A stretch of 64,000 bases of DNA from Streptosporangium carneum (lineage in GTDB: Bacteria; Actinomycetota; Actinomycetes; Streptosporangiales; Streptosporangiaceae), in NCBI RefSeq assembly GCF_027922005.1, contig NZ_BSEV01000008.1, forward strand, positions 1 to 64,000, read 5' to 3'. The notes below the pieces were generated by a model. That model saw nothing but the letters and a program-made list of their open reading frames with translations, made no database searches and was not told the origin of the DNA. A program made the position numbers and the translations under genes. Shown in pieces: positions 53,002-62,134 of this stretch (positions within the stretch are counted from its first letter, which is position 1; each line of letters starts with the position of its first letter).

Positions 53002-53730
53002 TCAGTTGATCTTGCCCTCGATGAGGTGCTCGTCCTCCCCAGACCTGACCCCTTCCTTTTCCCTGGACCTGAGCCCCTCCTTGACGATCTCCCCGAGGAC
53101 GTCGGCGACAGCCCGGTCCCTGTTCTTCGCCGCATGCAGGTAGGCCATCGCCGTCACCTCGATCCGGACCGTCTGAGCGTCGAGATGACACCGTCGCAGG
53201 GCCGCCGGCCACCCCACCATAGGCTGCCGAACGTCGCCAGGAACCCTGGAGCGCAGCAGCATGGAGGTACGGCAGCCGCCAGCCCGAAGACCTCCGCCAC
53301 GGCCGACACGGCCGCTCTTCCGGACGCTCCACCCGGCACTCTTGATCCGGCGCGGATTCTTCTTGATCAGCTCGTCCTCCACGGCGGAGTTCGGGATGTC
53401 GCGCAGCAGCTGGTACGCCTCGGCCAATGTGGACGCACCGGAACCGGCCTCGCCGAGAAGCGTGGTGCACCGCTGCCGGACGCGCCGAACGGTGATCTCC
53501 GACAAGAACCGGTCCCCGAGCGCCGGATCGATGCGCAACCGCAGCAGGCCCTCGTACAGCTGGGCCGTCGGATCACCCCCGCACACGCAGGGCAGACGGC
53601 CGTTCCGGAGACTCCTCCTTGCCACCGCTCGGACCATTCCCACGCGGGGTGTTCCTCGCGCAGGGGCAGGTTCATGCCCGGGGAAAGCGTCGGCCCCGCG
53701 CCTGCGGGTGTCGCCTTGGCGCCAGGCCAC
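53002..53730 (-). pseudogene. Decayed tyrosine integrase (type II)
   Basis: The reverse strand contains recognisable integrase pieces in more than one frame. These are a core-binding part (AQLYEGLLRLRIDPALGDRF ... RVRQRCTTLLGEA), an internal AVEDELIKKNPRRI block, and the end with the catalytic tyrosine region (AMAYLHAAKNRDRAVADVLG). The middle, including the HxxR region, is lost or scrambled. It is related to, but clearly different from, the intact Int and probably recognised the CGTGCCAG arm sites. Confidence 0.7.
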
Positions 53731-53763
53731 GGGAGGCGGAGGGAGTACGCCGGGTCCCGCGGC

Positions 53764-54363
53764 TCACCGTTGCTGGTTGCGCCTCAGTTTCCGGCGTTCC
53801 CAGCTGTTGGAGTGGCGGACGACCACGCCCCCCGGGCCGCCGGTGCCGCTGACGCGGACCAGCGGTGTCCCCGGAAGCCGGGTCGGGGTGACCTTGTCCT
53901 TCAGGCCACCGAGGCCCGGATCCATCGCACTGGTCTCCGCGACCCAGCCGTCGGGGATGACAACCGTGACGCCGCCCGCCTGGCCGTGCACTTCCAGCTC
54001 GATCTCGGGCAGGTGGCAGTCGACCTGGGTGAAGTCGAGCTTGGCACCGCCCATGCCGCCGTAGGCGACTATCTTCGCGGGCACCTGCCAGTATCCGGCA
54101 CGTGTCGCGCCGCTGAGGCCTCCCTTGATGACCAGCGGCTCTTTCGGGACCGAGGAAACCTCGGAGGGAAGATCCGCCGTAAGAGGGGTCAGATCGGCGT
54201 AGGTTCTGGCAGTCAGCGCCCGGTCGAGCCGCGCGTCCAGCTCGGTGAGGTCGAGCCGTCCTTCGGCCGCCGCCTTGCTCAGCCTCTCCACCACCGCCTC
54301 GCGTTCGGCGTGGGAGACGCGCAGCTCGTTGCGGCTGACGGGTTCTGGGAGCTCGCCGGTCAT
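53764..54363 (-). CDS. DUF1707 (SHOCT-like) domain protein
   Basis: The 199-residue protein begins with a DUF1707 domain (LRVSHAEREAVVERLSKAAA ... LDLTELDARLDRALTART) and continues into a beta-rich domain like the cell-wall-active antibiotic response (LiaF-type) domain. Such proteins are frequent in actinomycetes and have unknown role, perhaps envelope stress. No membrane helix is evident. It is cargo between the type II integrase remnant and truncated attachment copy 5. The following 410 bases to 54773 hold no supported gene. Confidence 0.75.
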   Translation of the reverse strand: MTGELPEPVSRNELRVSHAEREAVVERLSKAAAEGRLDLTELDARLDRALTARTYADLTPLTADLPSEVSSVPKEPLVIKGGLSGATRAGYWQVPAKIVAYGGMGGAKLDFTQVDCHLPEIELEVHGQAGGVTVVIPDGWVAETSAMDPGLGGLKDKVTPTRLPGTPLVRVSGTGGPGGVVVRHSNSWERRKLRRNQQR

Positions 54364-54773
54364 ACAACCGATGATACGGAGGAAACGGGGGGCGATCATC
54401 GCTCTCCGCCTGCCGGATCGGCCCTTGGCCCACGCCTCACCGACGACTCACACCGCCGGGCAGGACGTTCCCCCGCCGAGCAAGAAGCCACTCGAAATGC
54501 CGTGCACACGACGCGGGCAGCGGCCTCCGTTCCACTCATGCCGGCCACGTCACACCTGCTCGCCCCTACTGGACAGAAGCTCCGCGGCCACTGAGAAGGA
54601 AGTGCCTTGACTCAGCTTCGCAAACCTGGCCGTCCGCGGAAAGATCATCGGTGTGTCCACGTGGGCACACCGGGCCGGCAAGAGTCGGCAGAACCCCGCA
54701 GAACCTGCTCCAACCCCATCGCCGCGAGCAGCGAAAACGGCAAACCTGCAGGTGAGAACCCTCTTACCTGTCC

Positions 54774-54796
54774 GGTTCGATTCCCGTCACCCGCTC
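54774..54796 (+). repeat. Truncated attachment core, copy 5
   Basis: Only the last 23 bases of the core remain (GGTTCGATTCCCGTCACCCG and three more). The DNA after it, to about 54903, is a near copy of the DNA after the tRNA at 38768-38880, including the terminator hairpin and both CGTGCCCG arm sites (54871-54889). It is therefore a left end of a type I element whose upstream side was replaced. Confidence 0.85.
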
Positions 54797-54897
54797 TCAT
54801 TACGAAAAGCCAGGTCAGGGAGATCTTCCCGACCTGGCTTTCGATCTTTCCGGGCTCCATTCCGGCCTTCCGTGCCCGTTCCGTGCCCGATCCCTCC

Positions 54898-55152
54898 TGA
54901 CCTCCAAAGCTCCAAGATCACCACCTCGGGCAGGGCAACCGTGCGCGTTCCGGCGGCGGACTTGAGCGGCCCGATGGTGACCGATCCGTCCTTGAGTTCG
55001 GTGGTGGAGGCCACGACCCGCACCGTCCCCGCCTCCAGGTCGATGTACCTGCGTCGCAGCGCCGCCAGCTCACCCCACCGCAGACTGCCGAAAGTTGCCA
55101 GGAGCACCAACGCCCGGAACCGAGGTTCGATCGCGTCGGCCAGGGCGAAGAG
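54898..55152 (-). pseudogene. Internal fragment of a type I integrase
   Basis: The reverse strand encodes ADAIEPRFRALVLLATFGSL and on through LRWGELAALRR to RTVALPEVV, almost identical to the intact Int. It then joins the 3'-end DNA directly, so the segment with HDLRH and the catalytic Tyr is deleted. Its other end also breaks off at the ALADAIEP block. Confidence 0.85.
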
Positions 55153-55407
55153 GCGTCGCAGACGCCCACCACGGTCGGGACCTCAGGCGGCACCGGACTC
55201 GGGCTCGGCCTTCTGACCGCCCCCCTGGCTGAGCGCCGTGACAAGGGTGCAGGTCAGGCCGGGCACGGCCCGGACCAGGGCGCCGGGACCAGGCAGGGGC
55301 GGCAGGGTGGCGGACTGGGCTGCGGTGAAGGCCTGGACGAAGACGTGAACAGCGGCCGGGGGGACGACGACCGGGCAGGGTCGCCGTCCCTGATGATCAC
55401 CGGAAGT

Positions 55408-55779
55408 TCAGAGGATCCTGATCTTTGTGAAGCTGACCCCGCCCGGGTTGTTCGGGAAGGTGAAGCGGGTCCACTTGTTGATCCCGCCCTCAGGCTGCCA
55501 CCTACCGTCCCCGTACCACTGGACACGGTTGTTGCCGGTCCAGATTTCATGAAGCCACTCACTCGCGGCCCAGTTGTCCAAATTCGCCTCTCCGCTGTTG
55601 GCGAAACATACTTCATGGCTCTGACCTGGCGTTTCGTGGTACTTCACCGAGGCGAAGTCGCTGCGGCCGCATGGGACTTCATCGATCGCGAAGGCGGGTG
55701 TTGCGGGGATGGCCAGCGCTGCCGCTGCCGCGGCAGCGGCAGCGGCCACAGTGAGGGCTCTGCGGAGCGTTGATGTCAT
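55408..55779 (-). CDS. Secreted beta/gamma-crystallin-like protein (killer-toxin-like)
   Basis: The 123-residue product has an alanine-rich signal peptide (TVAAAAAAAAAALAIPATPAFA) and a mature domain with two cysteines. The motifs GNNRVQWYGDGRWQPEG and INKWTRFTFPNNPGG resemble the Streptomyces killer-toxin-like protein SKLP and related beta/gamma-crystallin proteins. AAGGAGG lies seven bases before ATG 55779. It may be a secreted antifungal or wall-binding factor carried as cargo of the remnant type I element. Confidence 0.72.
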   Translation of the reverse strand: MTSTLRRALTVAAAAAAAAAALAIPATPAFAIDEVPCGRSDFASVKYHETPGQSHEVCFANSGEANLDNWAASEWLHEIWTGNNRVQWYGDGRWQPEGGINKWTRFTFPNNPGGVSFTKIRIL

Positions 55780-56072
55780 GAGGGTTCCTCCTTGCATCAG
55801 GAGTGGACGAGACCGTCGCCCACTGGGGTGCCGCGATCTGGCTTCGCGGTTGACCGTGATTGTCAGCCGCTGATGAGAAAGGTAGAAGTGAAGGGCCTTG
55901 TCCCGAATCACCCCGTGGCGGACATTGCGTGTAGCTCATATGAGGGACAAGCGCGGTGCCGAGCCGGACGACGTGGTCGCCGAAAGACCGCACTGGGGGT
56001 ACGCCCGAAGCATGAGCGAACACAGGCCCACCTCATGGGACCAGCGAGCCAAGGCGCGCGTCATGTCCGCTG

Positions 56073-56440
56073 CGGCGAAGAATCGGGCTCCAGATCGAGA
56101 AGACGACCTACTACGGCCTCCACGACTACAACGAGCGCATTGAGGATTGGGACTACGGCGACTGGCACCACCCCGTAATGGGAGTGGAGCTGACCATGAC
56201 GGGACCAGGCAGCCAATCGCGGGAGCGCAGATCCTTTGGGACGAGGCAATCGGAGACCTGGGCCCGGCGCAATGTCCGACCGCCGTCCGGCTTGACTTCC
56301 CAACCGGCTCTGCCTGGCTCATTGCTGCGGCACCACACGGGATGAGCCCTGAGTCTTTTCGGGTGGGCAGCGATGAGGTCGTCGTAGGGTTCTCAGAGGA
56401 TTCCGCCGGCAGCCTGGGCCTGGCAAGCGGATCACGATGA
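56073..56440 (+). pseudogene. Frameshifted hypothetical gene remnant
   Basis: One frame reads EKTTYYGLHDYNERIEDWDY and then GDWHHPVMGVELTMTGPGSQ. Near 56215 the coding pattern moves to another frame and continues as ILWDEAIGDLGPAQCPTAVR and FPTGSAWLIAAAPHG to the stop at 56440. No start is evident. It looks like a decayed small cytoplasmic protein gene of unknown family. The 290 bases before it show no supported gene. Confidence 0.5.
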
Positions 56441-56455
56441 GCCACAGCGAACAGG

Positions 56456-56474
56456 CGTGCCCGTTGCGTGCCCG
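56456..56474. promoter_or_regulatory. Right arm-type integrase sites (type I), second copy
   Basis: CGTGCCCG at 56456-56463 and 56467-56474, again 11 bp apart. The following 100 bp strongly resembles the right end of the intact AICE. Confidence 0.6.
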
Positions 56475-56576
56475 TTAGAAGAGTGATCAAAGGGAACTCG
56501 CGGGGAGTCACGGGCAGCCGGAGCGCTCCCCTGCAGGTCAGCGTTTCACCAGGTCAGCAGCCAGGTGCGATAGAGA

Positions 56577-56619
56577 CTTCCCAAGCTGACAGCGCGGGTT
56601 CGACTCCCGTCACCCGCTC
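56577..56619 (+). repeat. Attachment core, copy 6 (distal end of the island)
   Basis: 42 of 43 core bases match (one T to C change in the T loop region). It is the last copy and probably the original right junction of the oldest insertion. Confidence 0.88.
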
Positions 56620-56765
56620 CGCTCCTTCAGCCGGCCTGACCAGGCGACCCCTTGATCACCGGTCAGGCTTTTGATCTTCATGGTCACACCGTGGACACAC
56701 CACAGAAAAACGATCTTCTAGATTCCCTTGGCATGCCCTCTGACCAGCTGAAACTGGCGTCGCGG

Positions 56766-57300
56766 CAAGCATCGACAAGCGCAAGACCTCCTCCGGCAAC
56801 ACCCGCTACGAGTCCGCTGGCGCCTCGGCGGAGCGCGGAACGGCGAGTGGCAGTCCGAGACCTTCGAACAGAAGGCAGCGGCCCTGACCTTCAAACTCGC
56901 CGTCGAGGCATGTGACCGTCACTGGCCCGAGAACTGGATCCGCGGCTTCGGATGGGCGCCTTCTCCCGGGAAACGGCCCGCCAAAGACGAACCCGTGCTC
57001 TTCACCGACTACGCCCTGCGGTTCGTGACCAGCCTGTCCGGCGTCGAGGAACGCACCCGACACGACTACGAGCGCGACCTCAAGAACCACATCATGCCGA
57101 CCTTCGGCGGCCTGGACCTGCGTGACGAGAGCCACACGTTCGACCGGGTGACCGTGTCCACGTGGGTGAACGAGCTCCACCGCGGCGTTCCCCATCCGGA
57201 TGAGCGCCGCACATGGCTACGGCGTCCGCGGGCGCCCAAGACGATCCAGAACCTGCACGGCCTGCTGTACGCCGTCCTGCAGAGCGCGGTGGGGCCACCC
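56766..57300 (+). pseudogene. N-terminal part of a phage-type integrase, frameshifted
   Basis: The forward strand encodes ASIDKRKTSSGNTRYE, then in the next frame RWRLGGARNGEWQSETFEQK and EERTRHDYERDLKNHIMPTF. A one-base deletion near 56815 explains the frame change. The gene then breaks off near 57290 after AVLQSAV, before any catalytic block. It points rightward, unlike the other integrases, and is a different family, so it probably came from another element. Confidence 0.7.
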
Positions 57301-57492
57301 CACCGATCCGCGTCTCCAATCCTGCCGCCCGCACCCGCCTGCCCCGGCTGGACGACGGCGAGGGCGACCCGGACGCTGCTGGAGCGCCACGTCAGAACTG
57401 CCCTATGCTGTCTGCTCTTTGCTCTCACGGGTGATTCCCTGGTCAAGAGCCTTGTCTGCGGCACCCACCCAGGGGACGCCGTCGATCACGGC

Positions 57493-57975
57493 TCAGCGCG
57501 TGTCAACCACGACCTGCCGGATCAGCTTGACGGGCTCTTCGCCCGGTTCCTTCCGGAATCCGGCGGCGTCACACACGGTGTACGGTCCCATGAGCCGTGC
57601 GCCGGCAGTGCTGGCCAGGTACCACCGGCCGCCGACCAGCGCCAGCCGGTAGTACGGATCTTGGGGGTCGACATCGACGAGGGATGGCTCGACGCCACAC
57701 AAAACGTCGACGCCGTGTCGCTCTCCCATGTGCTCTGCGACGCGGAGGTCAGGGTGCGGCCCAAGTCCACAGTCGTACCCGCCCAGCACATCCAGGGAAA
57801 GCGGCCACGCCGGATCTTCGTTGTCCACCAGGCGTATCCACAGGTCTCCCATGTTGTCCGGAATGTCGGCGTCATCCGGCTGAACCACCAGCTGCAGGCC
57901 AGGCGGGATCAATTCCACGAATGTGGCAACCACCTCGGCAACGGTGAGTGCCCGTGACACGGTGATACTGAACAT
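57493..57975 (-). CDS. Hypothetical protein
   Basis: The 160-residue product (VSRALTVAEVVATFVELIPP ... DVDPQDPYYRLALVGGRWYL) has an alternating beta/alpha pattern and no motif I know. ATG 57975 is the likely start, with GTG 57984 possible. It could be an immunity-type or accessory protein. It stands alone between remnants. Confidence 0.55.
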   Translation of the reverse strand: MFSITVSRALTVAEVVATFVELIPPGLQLVVQPDDADIPDNMGDLWIRLVDNEDPAWPLSLDVLGGYDCGLGPHPDLRVAEHMGERHGVDVLCGVEPSLVDVDPQDPYYRLALVGGRWYLASTAGARLMGPYTVCDAAGFRKEPGEEPVKLIRQVVVDTR

Positions 57976-58043
57976 GACCGTCACATAACCATGCGGGGCA
58001 ACTGTCACGAGCTGTATTCGATCCGCTCCATGCGTTCCCCTGC

Positions 58044-58163
58044 CTACCGGGAACGGTCGCCCCGCCGTTCGGTCCGGAGCGATGCCACCATCACCACCAG
58101 CAGCAGCACCGAGATGACCGCTCCCCCGAGCACCGCGACGAACACCCCGAACACGTAAAGCAC
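58044..58163 (-). CDS. Possible 39-residue single-helix membrane protein
   Basis: A short frame encodes VLYVFGVFVAVLGGAVISVL and LLVVMVASLRTERRG, a single hydrophobic helix followed by a basic tail. No clear ribosome binding site is visible, so support is weak. The following stretch to 58541 shows no supported gene. Confidence 0.3.
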   Translation of the reverse strand: MLYVFGVFVAVLGGAVISVLLLVVMVASLRTERRGDRSR

Positions 58164-58541
58164 CCCAAGACGTCGAAAGCTTATGCATACGTTCCGCTAT
58201 CTATGCAGCTCAGACATAGGTAACGTCTGAACGTTTCCTCACCATTCCATGGTTCGGCGTTCAACGGGCGTTCGTGTCGCTGTGCTTGCCGACCTGGGAG
58301 GCGGAAGACGGGGACGGTCGCGCGACGCAAACAACTGGGGTGCCAGCCCAAACGCGGTCGATCAAGGGGTTAGACCGTCTCGATCCCCGCCGTCTCGGCC
58401 CAGGACCAGATCAAGGTCGTGTACTCGCCCCACCGGTCCGGGGCAAGGCACCCGTCAGCCCACGTTGCTGGGATCTTCAAAGCCTTGCGTCCACATCGCG
58501 GGTGACGCGTTCGTCCTCAGGTTGAGTGTCCGCGAACTCTG

Positions 58542-58705
58542 CTAGAGCTCGCTCGTGTGCACCGGCTCCGGGGTCCGGCGCGTCAGAGCCAGCGTGACCG
58601 TCACGGACGCCGCCGCCATGACGCTCATCGCGACCTCCGGCGATATGAGCTGGGCGAGCGTGCCGGCCAGAGCGGCGGCGACGCCCTGCAGGGCCGGCAT
58701 GCCTG
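58542..58705 (-). pseudogene. C-terminal fragment of a membrane transporter
   Basis: The reverse strand encodes MPALQGVAAALAGTLAQLIS and MSVMAAASVTVTLALTRR, the pattern of the last helix hairpin of an MFS permease. Nothing upstream on this strand matches the rest of such a protein, so it is probably a remnant. Confidence 0.45.
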
Positions 58706-58710
58706 AGGAG

Positions 58711-58762
58711 GGCGGGACCTTCGCCGGCGGGACGGGCCCGTCCCGCCGGCGAAGGTCCCGCC
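58711..58762. terminator. 52-bp perfect palindrome
   Basis: Bases 58711-58736 are the exact reverse complement of 58737-58762 with no spacer. It starts 14 bp past the stop codon of the PL6-like lyase gene and would form a very stable terminator hairpin. A spacerless 26-bp arm is unusual for a terminator. Confidence 0.75.
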
Positions 58763-58776
58763 TCGTCAGTGGCTCG

Positions 58777-60561
58777 TCAGTGGAAGGCGGGACCCACGTC
58801 GGCGCGGGTGAGAGGCCCCCCACCGCCTTCCGCGTGGAACTCGTCCGCGCCCACGTCGGGGACCGACACGCGCCGCTGGCCGTCCATGTCCTCGCCTACC
58901 TCGGGGTAGCTCCCCTTCGAGGCGTCGATCGCCGGGCTCCCCGCAGAGAGCCGGTATGTCCCGGCGGTGTCGCGGACCAGCTTGGGATCGCGCTTACCCG
59001 ATCCGGCCACGCCGTCCCACAGCATGTTCCCGCTCGTCGTGGCCTTCTGCGCGCCGCCGAGCCTGAGCAGGTCGCCCGCGGAGCGGCGGACGAGGACGTT
59101 GTCGGCGATGAGGGAGTCCTTCGCGGGGTTGGCTCCGCCCTGGACCCGGATCGCCGAGCCGGTGGCGTTCACCACGGTGTTGAACAGCAGGCGCGTGTCG
59201 TCCGCCCGCTGGTGGATGGCGTCGTATCCGGCGCCCAGGACGATCCCGTCGCCGCCGACGTCCGCGATGTAGTTGTTGACGATCGTGTGGCCCTCGCCGT
59301 AGACCCGCACCCCCTTCGGGCCGCCGACGATGAAGTTGCCCTCGACGGTGTGGCGGTCGCCCGCGCGCAGCGTCAGGCTGCCCCGCCTGCCGCCGAGGAT
59401 GGTGTTGCCGCGGATGACGTTGTCGGAGGACTTGACCGAGATCGTCTCGTCGTCGCCCTCGGCCTTTTCGAAGAGGTTGTACTCCACCACGGCGTGCGCG
59501 GGCACCTGGCCCTTCTCCCCGTAGCCGAGCCGGATCGCCTCGCCGCCGTTGCCGGTCCACCGGTGGTCGTAGAAGTGGTTGCGGCGGATCGCCACCCGCT
59601 GGGCCATGGTCGATCCAGCGCCGTTAACCTGGAGGAACACCCCGTGCGTCGTCTTGTTCCTGAAGGCGTTTCCGGTGATCTCCGCGTCGTCGCCCTCGAC
59701 CGTCAGCCAATTGATCTTGTCAGTAGGGGTCTCGGTCAGCTGGAACACATTGCGCCGGATCTTGATTCGTGTCGATCCTGCGGGAACCGTGAGCCCGCTC
59801 CGCTGGCGGAACACGAAGCCCTCGACGGTCACCTGTGAGGACCGGTCGAAGGTGAAGGTCCCGGTGCCGGTGAGGGTGACGCCGCCGACGCTCTGCGCGG
59901 CCACGGTGATCCCCGACCTCCGCTCGATCGGGATGTCGCCGTCCACGGCGTAGGTGCCGTTCGCGATCACCACTCGCTCGCCGGGCGCCGCCTTGGCGAT
60001 CGCCGCCCTCAGCCCGGTCACCGAGGTGACCAGGGGCGCCCCAGTGGTCCTCACGGTGAGCCGGTCGAGATTGGGGCCGCCGTCCTCGGTCGCCGCGGCC
60101 AGGCGCACCTTGTTCGCACCAGCCCTGAGCGTCGCCCTCACCGTCACCTCGCGCCAGGTCGCCCATGCCCCGGTCGGCGCGAACGGGCTGCGGGCCGCGG
60201 CCACCGCGCCGTTCACCGTGATGTCGAGCGGGCGGTCCTCCCCGGCCGCGCTGGCGTATCTGACGACCAGGTCCGCACTGCCCGAAGAAGCGGCGGTCAC
60301 GGTGAACTCCACGTAGCTCCCCACGACGGCGGCGTAGTCCACGAAGCCCGTGCCGCTGAAGCCCGCGTGTCTGTCGTCGACCGCGGCGCGCGACAAGGTG
60401 GCCTTCTCGGCCTCGTAGACGGCGGAGGAGGCAGACGTGCCGGAGGGGGCGGTGGGAGAGGCCGTGGGCGCCGTCGACGCGGCGAGCGCCGCGCTCGGTA
60501 CGGCCGCTGGGTACAGCCCGGTGAGAACGGCCGTCAAGACCGACAGACCAAGCACGATCAT
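58777..60561 (-). CDS. Secreted CBM35-polysaccharide lyase (PL6-like)
   Basis: The 594-residue exported protein has a signal peptide, a carbohydrate-binding module of family 35 type (about residues 45-175: YEAEKATLSRAAVDD ... GFVDYAAVVGSYVEF), and a right-handed parallel beta-helix (about 180-560) with chondroitinase-B/alginate-lyase-like blocks (TTHGVFLQVNG, NLFEKAEGDDETISVKSSDN). PL6 enzymes cleave alginate or dermatan sulfate. The substrate here is unknown. A short spacer and CAGGGG precede ATG 60561. Confidence 0.82.
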   Translation of the reverse strand: MIVLGLSVLTAVLTGLYPAAVPSAALAASTAPTASPTAPSGTSASSAVYEAEKATLSRAAVDDRHAGFSGTGFVDYAAVVGSYVEFTVTAASSGSADLVVRYASAAGEDRPLDITVNGAVAAARSPFAPTGAWATWREVTVRATLRAGANKVRLAAATEDGGPNLDRLTVRTTGAPLVTSVTGLRAAIAKAAPGERVVIANGTYAVDGDIPIERRSGITVAAQSVGGVTLTGTGTFTFDRSSQVTVEGFVFRQRSGLTVPAGSTRIKIRRNVFQLTETPTDKINWLTVEGDDAEITGNAFRNKTTHGVFLQVNGAGSTMAQRVAIRRNHFYDHRWTGNGGEAIRLGYGEKGQVPAHAVVEYNLFEKAEGDDETISVKSSDNVIRGNTILGGRRGSLTLRAGDRHTVEGNFIVGGPKGVRVYGEGHTIVNNYIADVGGDGIVLGAGYDAIHQRADDTRLLFNTVVNATGSAIRVQGGANPAKDSLIADNVLVRRSAGDLLRLGGAQKATTSGNMLWDGVAGSGKRDPKLVRDTAGTYRLSAGSPAIDASKGSYPEVGEDMDGQRRVSVPDVGADEFHAEGGGGPLTRADVGPAFH

Positions 60562-60871
60562 CCCCTGTGGTTAGGTAACTTTACTTACGAACTCGTAAGC
60601 TAGGGCTTCATCTTCGGTAGATCAAAACAGGGCGAAATGGATCATGTTTGACGATGAGTCAATTCAAGCCCACTCGAAGATCTCGACTCCAGGGTCCGAA
60701 GTCGGGTTCTGCGTGCCGGCTCGGGCTGCGGTCATGCCGGGACGGACTTTCCGCTCCGAACCCGAGCCATGCCTTTCCCCTGACCGCCATGAGTCCATCC
60801 GGTGATCTCACGTTGATCTCAGGCCAATAGCAGGAGCATTCCCGCACGGACGTGTTCCTGGACAGGAGGAC

Positions 60872-61137
60872 GTGCGGGGAGCCGGAGTCGAGGGGTGGCG
60901 CGACTTCGAGATCCTGCTGGATCCGGCGACCTGCGCCTTCAGAGGCAGGCGCGAGACCGCGATCAGGGACCACGAGGAGCGCCACCCGCGGCCGGGCGTC
61001 GAAAAGTTCACCGTGAAGGACGGCAAGCGCGTCCCGATGGCCCCGCATGTGGAGTGGAGCATCGAGAAGGGGACAACCTGGCAGATGCCCACCCGTACCA
61101 GGTGGGCATCGTCAACGAGGCCGGACAGAAGCCGTAG
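60872..61137 (+). pseudogene. C-terminal remnant of a CU044_5270-like protein
   Basis: The stretch encodes RDFEILLDPATCAFRGRRET and ending IVNEAGQKP, a pattern I associate with the C-terminal domain of CU044_5270-type exported proteins common in Streptosporangiaceae. The end is in a different frame from the beginning (shift near 61075), and no N-terminal part exists upstream. No gene is visible in 60562-60871. Confidence 0.5.
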
Positions 61138-61252
61138 GCCCGGCTCTGGCGGACTCCGCCCCGCCACATCTCCACGATTACCGGGGAGCGGTGATGTCCG
61201 TGATCGGGTCGCCCTCCGCCAGCACCAGGTCGCCCCGGAGCCACCGCCCCTT

Positions 61253-62134
61253 TCAGGAAAGATCTCTCAGCCAGGAGGCAATGGCCGCCCCGATTTGATC
61301 GGGAGCGTCTTCTTGAACCATGTGGCCACCCGTGATCGTGACGTGTGCCTGATTCGGCCACGACCGGGCGACGGCCCGGTGTGTTTCAAACATCGTTCCT
61401 GGAACCGCCTCGATGAACAGCTTGGGAACCGAAGACTTGGCGAGCCATTCCGCATAACGCGTGACGACGTCGTGAACATCGCGTGGTTCGCCCGCAACGG
61501 GAACCTCGCGCGGCCAAGTCAGCGTCGGTCGGCGTGACTCGCCCGGTTCCGTGTAGGGACGACGGTAGACGGCCATCTCCGCCTCCGACAGCCCTCGCAG
61601 CACCTGTGCAGGCAGGACGTCGTCGACGAAGAAGTTCTGGTCGAGGACCATCTCTTCACCTGCGGTGGAGCGGATCGCCTGGAAGAGCGCAACCGCAGGC
61701 TCCGGCCAGTCGCTCCACGAGGGGATCGGAGCCACGAACGCCTCCATGTAGGCGATACCCCGGAGTGCGGAAGGCTGACGGTACGCCCAATCGAAACCCA
61801 GGGCCGAACCCCAGTCCTGCAGCACCATGACCACCCGATCACGTACGCCGAGGGCCTGAAGGAACGCATCGAGATAGCGGCGATGCTCGACGAAGCGGTA
61901 TGAGCCCGGCCCGCTGGCCGGAAGTTTCGCGGACTCGCCCATCCCGATCAGATCCGGGGCGATGCAGCGCCCTTTGTCCGCCAGATACGGGATTACATTC
62001 CGCCATACGTACGACGAAGTCGGGTTGCCGTGAAGAAAGACAATCGGATCACCTTCTCCCTCCTCGACGTATGCCATTTCAAGCCCATCGACCTCAATAC
62101 GACGCTTCCGATATCGTTCCTCAGTCGAGATCAT
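61253..62134 (-). CDS. Haloalkane dehalogenase-like alpha/beta hydrolase
   Basis: The 293-residue protein follows the haloalkane dehalogenase pattern. It has the oxyanion/halide region FLHGNPTSSYVWRN near 36, the nucleophile Asp in LQDWGSALGF near 106, an acidic residue in LFIEAVPGTMF near 245, and the catalytic His in ITGGHMVQED near 271. The paired HGNPTSS and QDWGS motifs support this subgroup over other hydrolases. GAGGAAAG precedes ATG 62134; ATG 62146 is an alternative. Confidence 0.82.
   Translation of the reverse strand: MISTEERYRKRRIEVDGLEMAYVEEGEGDPIVFLHGNPTSSYVWRNVIPYLADKGRCIAPDLIGMGESAKLPASGPGSYRFVEHRRYLDAFLQALGVRDRVVMVLQDWGSALGFDWAYRQPSALRGIAYMEAFVAPIPSWSDWPEPAVALFQAIRSTAGEEMVLDQNFFVDDVLPAQVLRGLSEAEMAVYRRPYTEPGESRRPTLTWPREVPVAGEPRDVHDVVTRYAEWLAKSSVPKLFIEAVPGTMFETHRAVARSWPNQAHVTITGGHMVQEDAPDQIGAAIASWLRDLS

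Noticed and set aside
55936-56511. Reverse frame of 191 codons between the crystallin-like gene and attachment copy 6.
   Set aside because: It runs antisense to the better supported frameshifted remnant and through the arm-site region, with no family pattern.
38725-56619. The repeated tRNA 3' segments read as several tRNA-Gly genes, or as a CRISPR-like array.
   Set aside because: Only the first copy has the 5' half of the tRNA. Copies are too far apart and too few for CRISPR, and no cas gene is present.
57420-57957. Forward frame continuing from the integrase remnant through 57957.
   Set aside because: The integrase pattern ends near 57300; the remainder is the antisense of the hypothetical gene at 57493-57975.
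58249-58545. Forward frames suggesting a small protein.
   Set aside because: Two overlapping frames of similar length, no ribosome binding site and no recognisable domain; perhaps decayed DNA.
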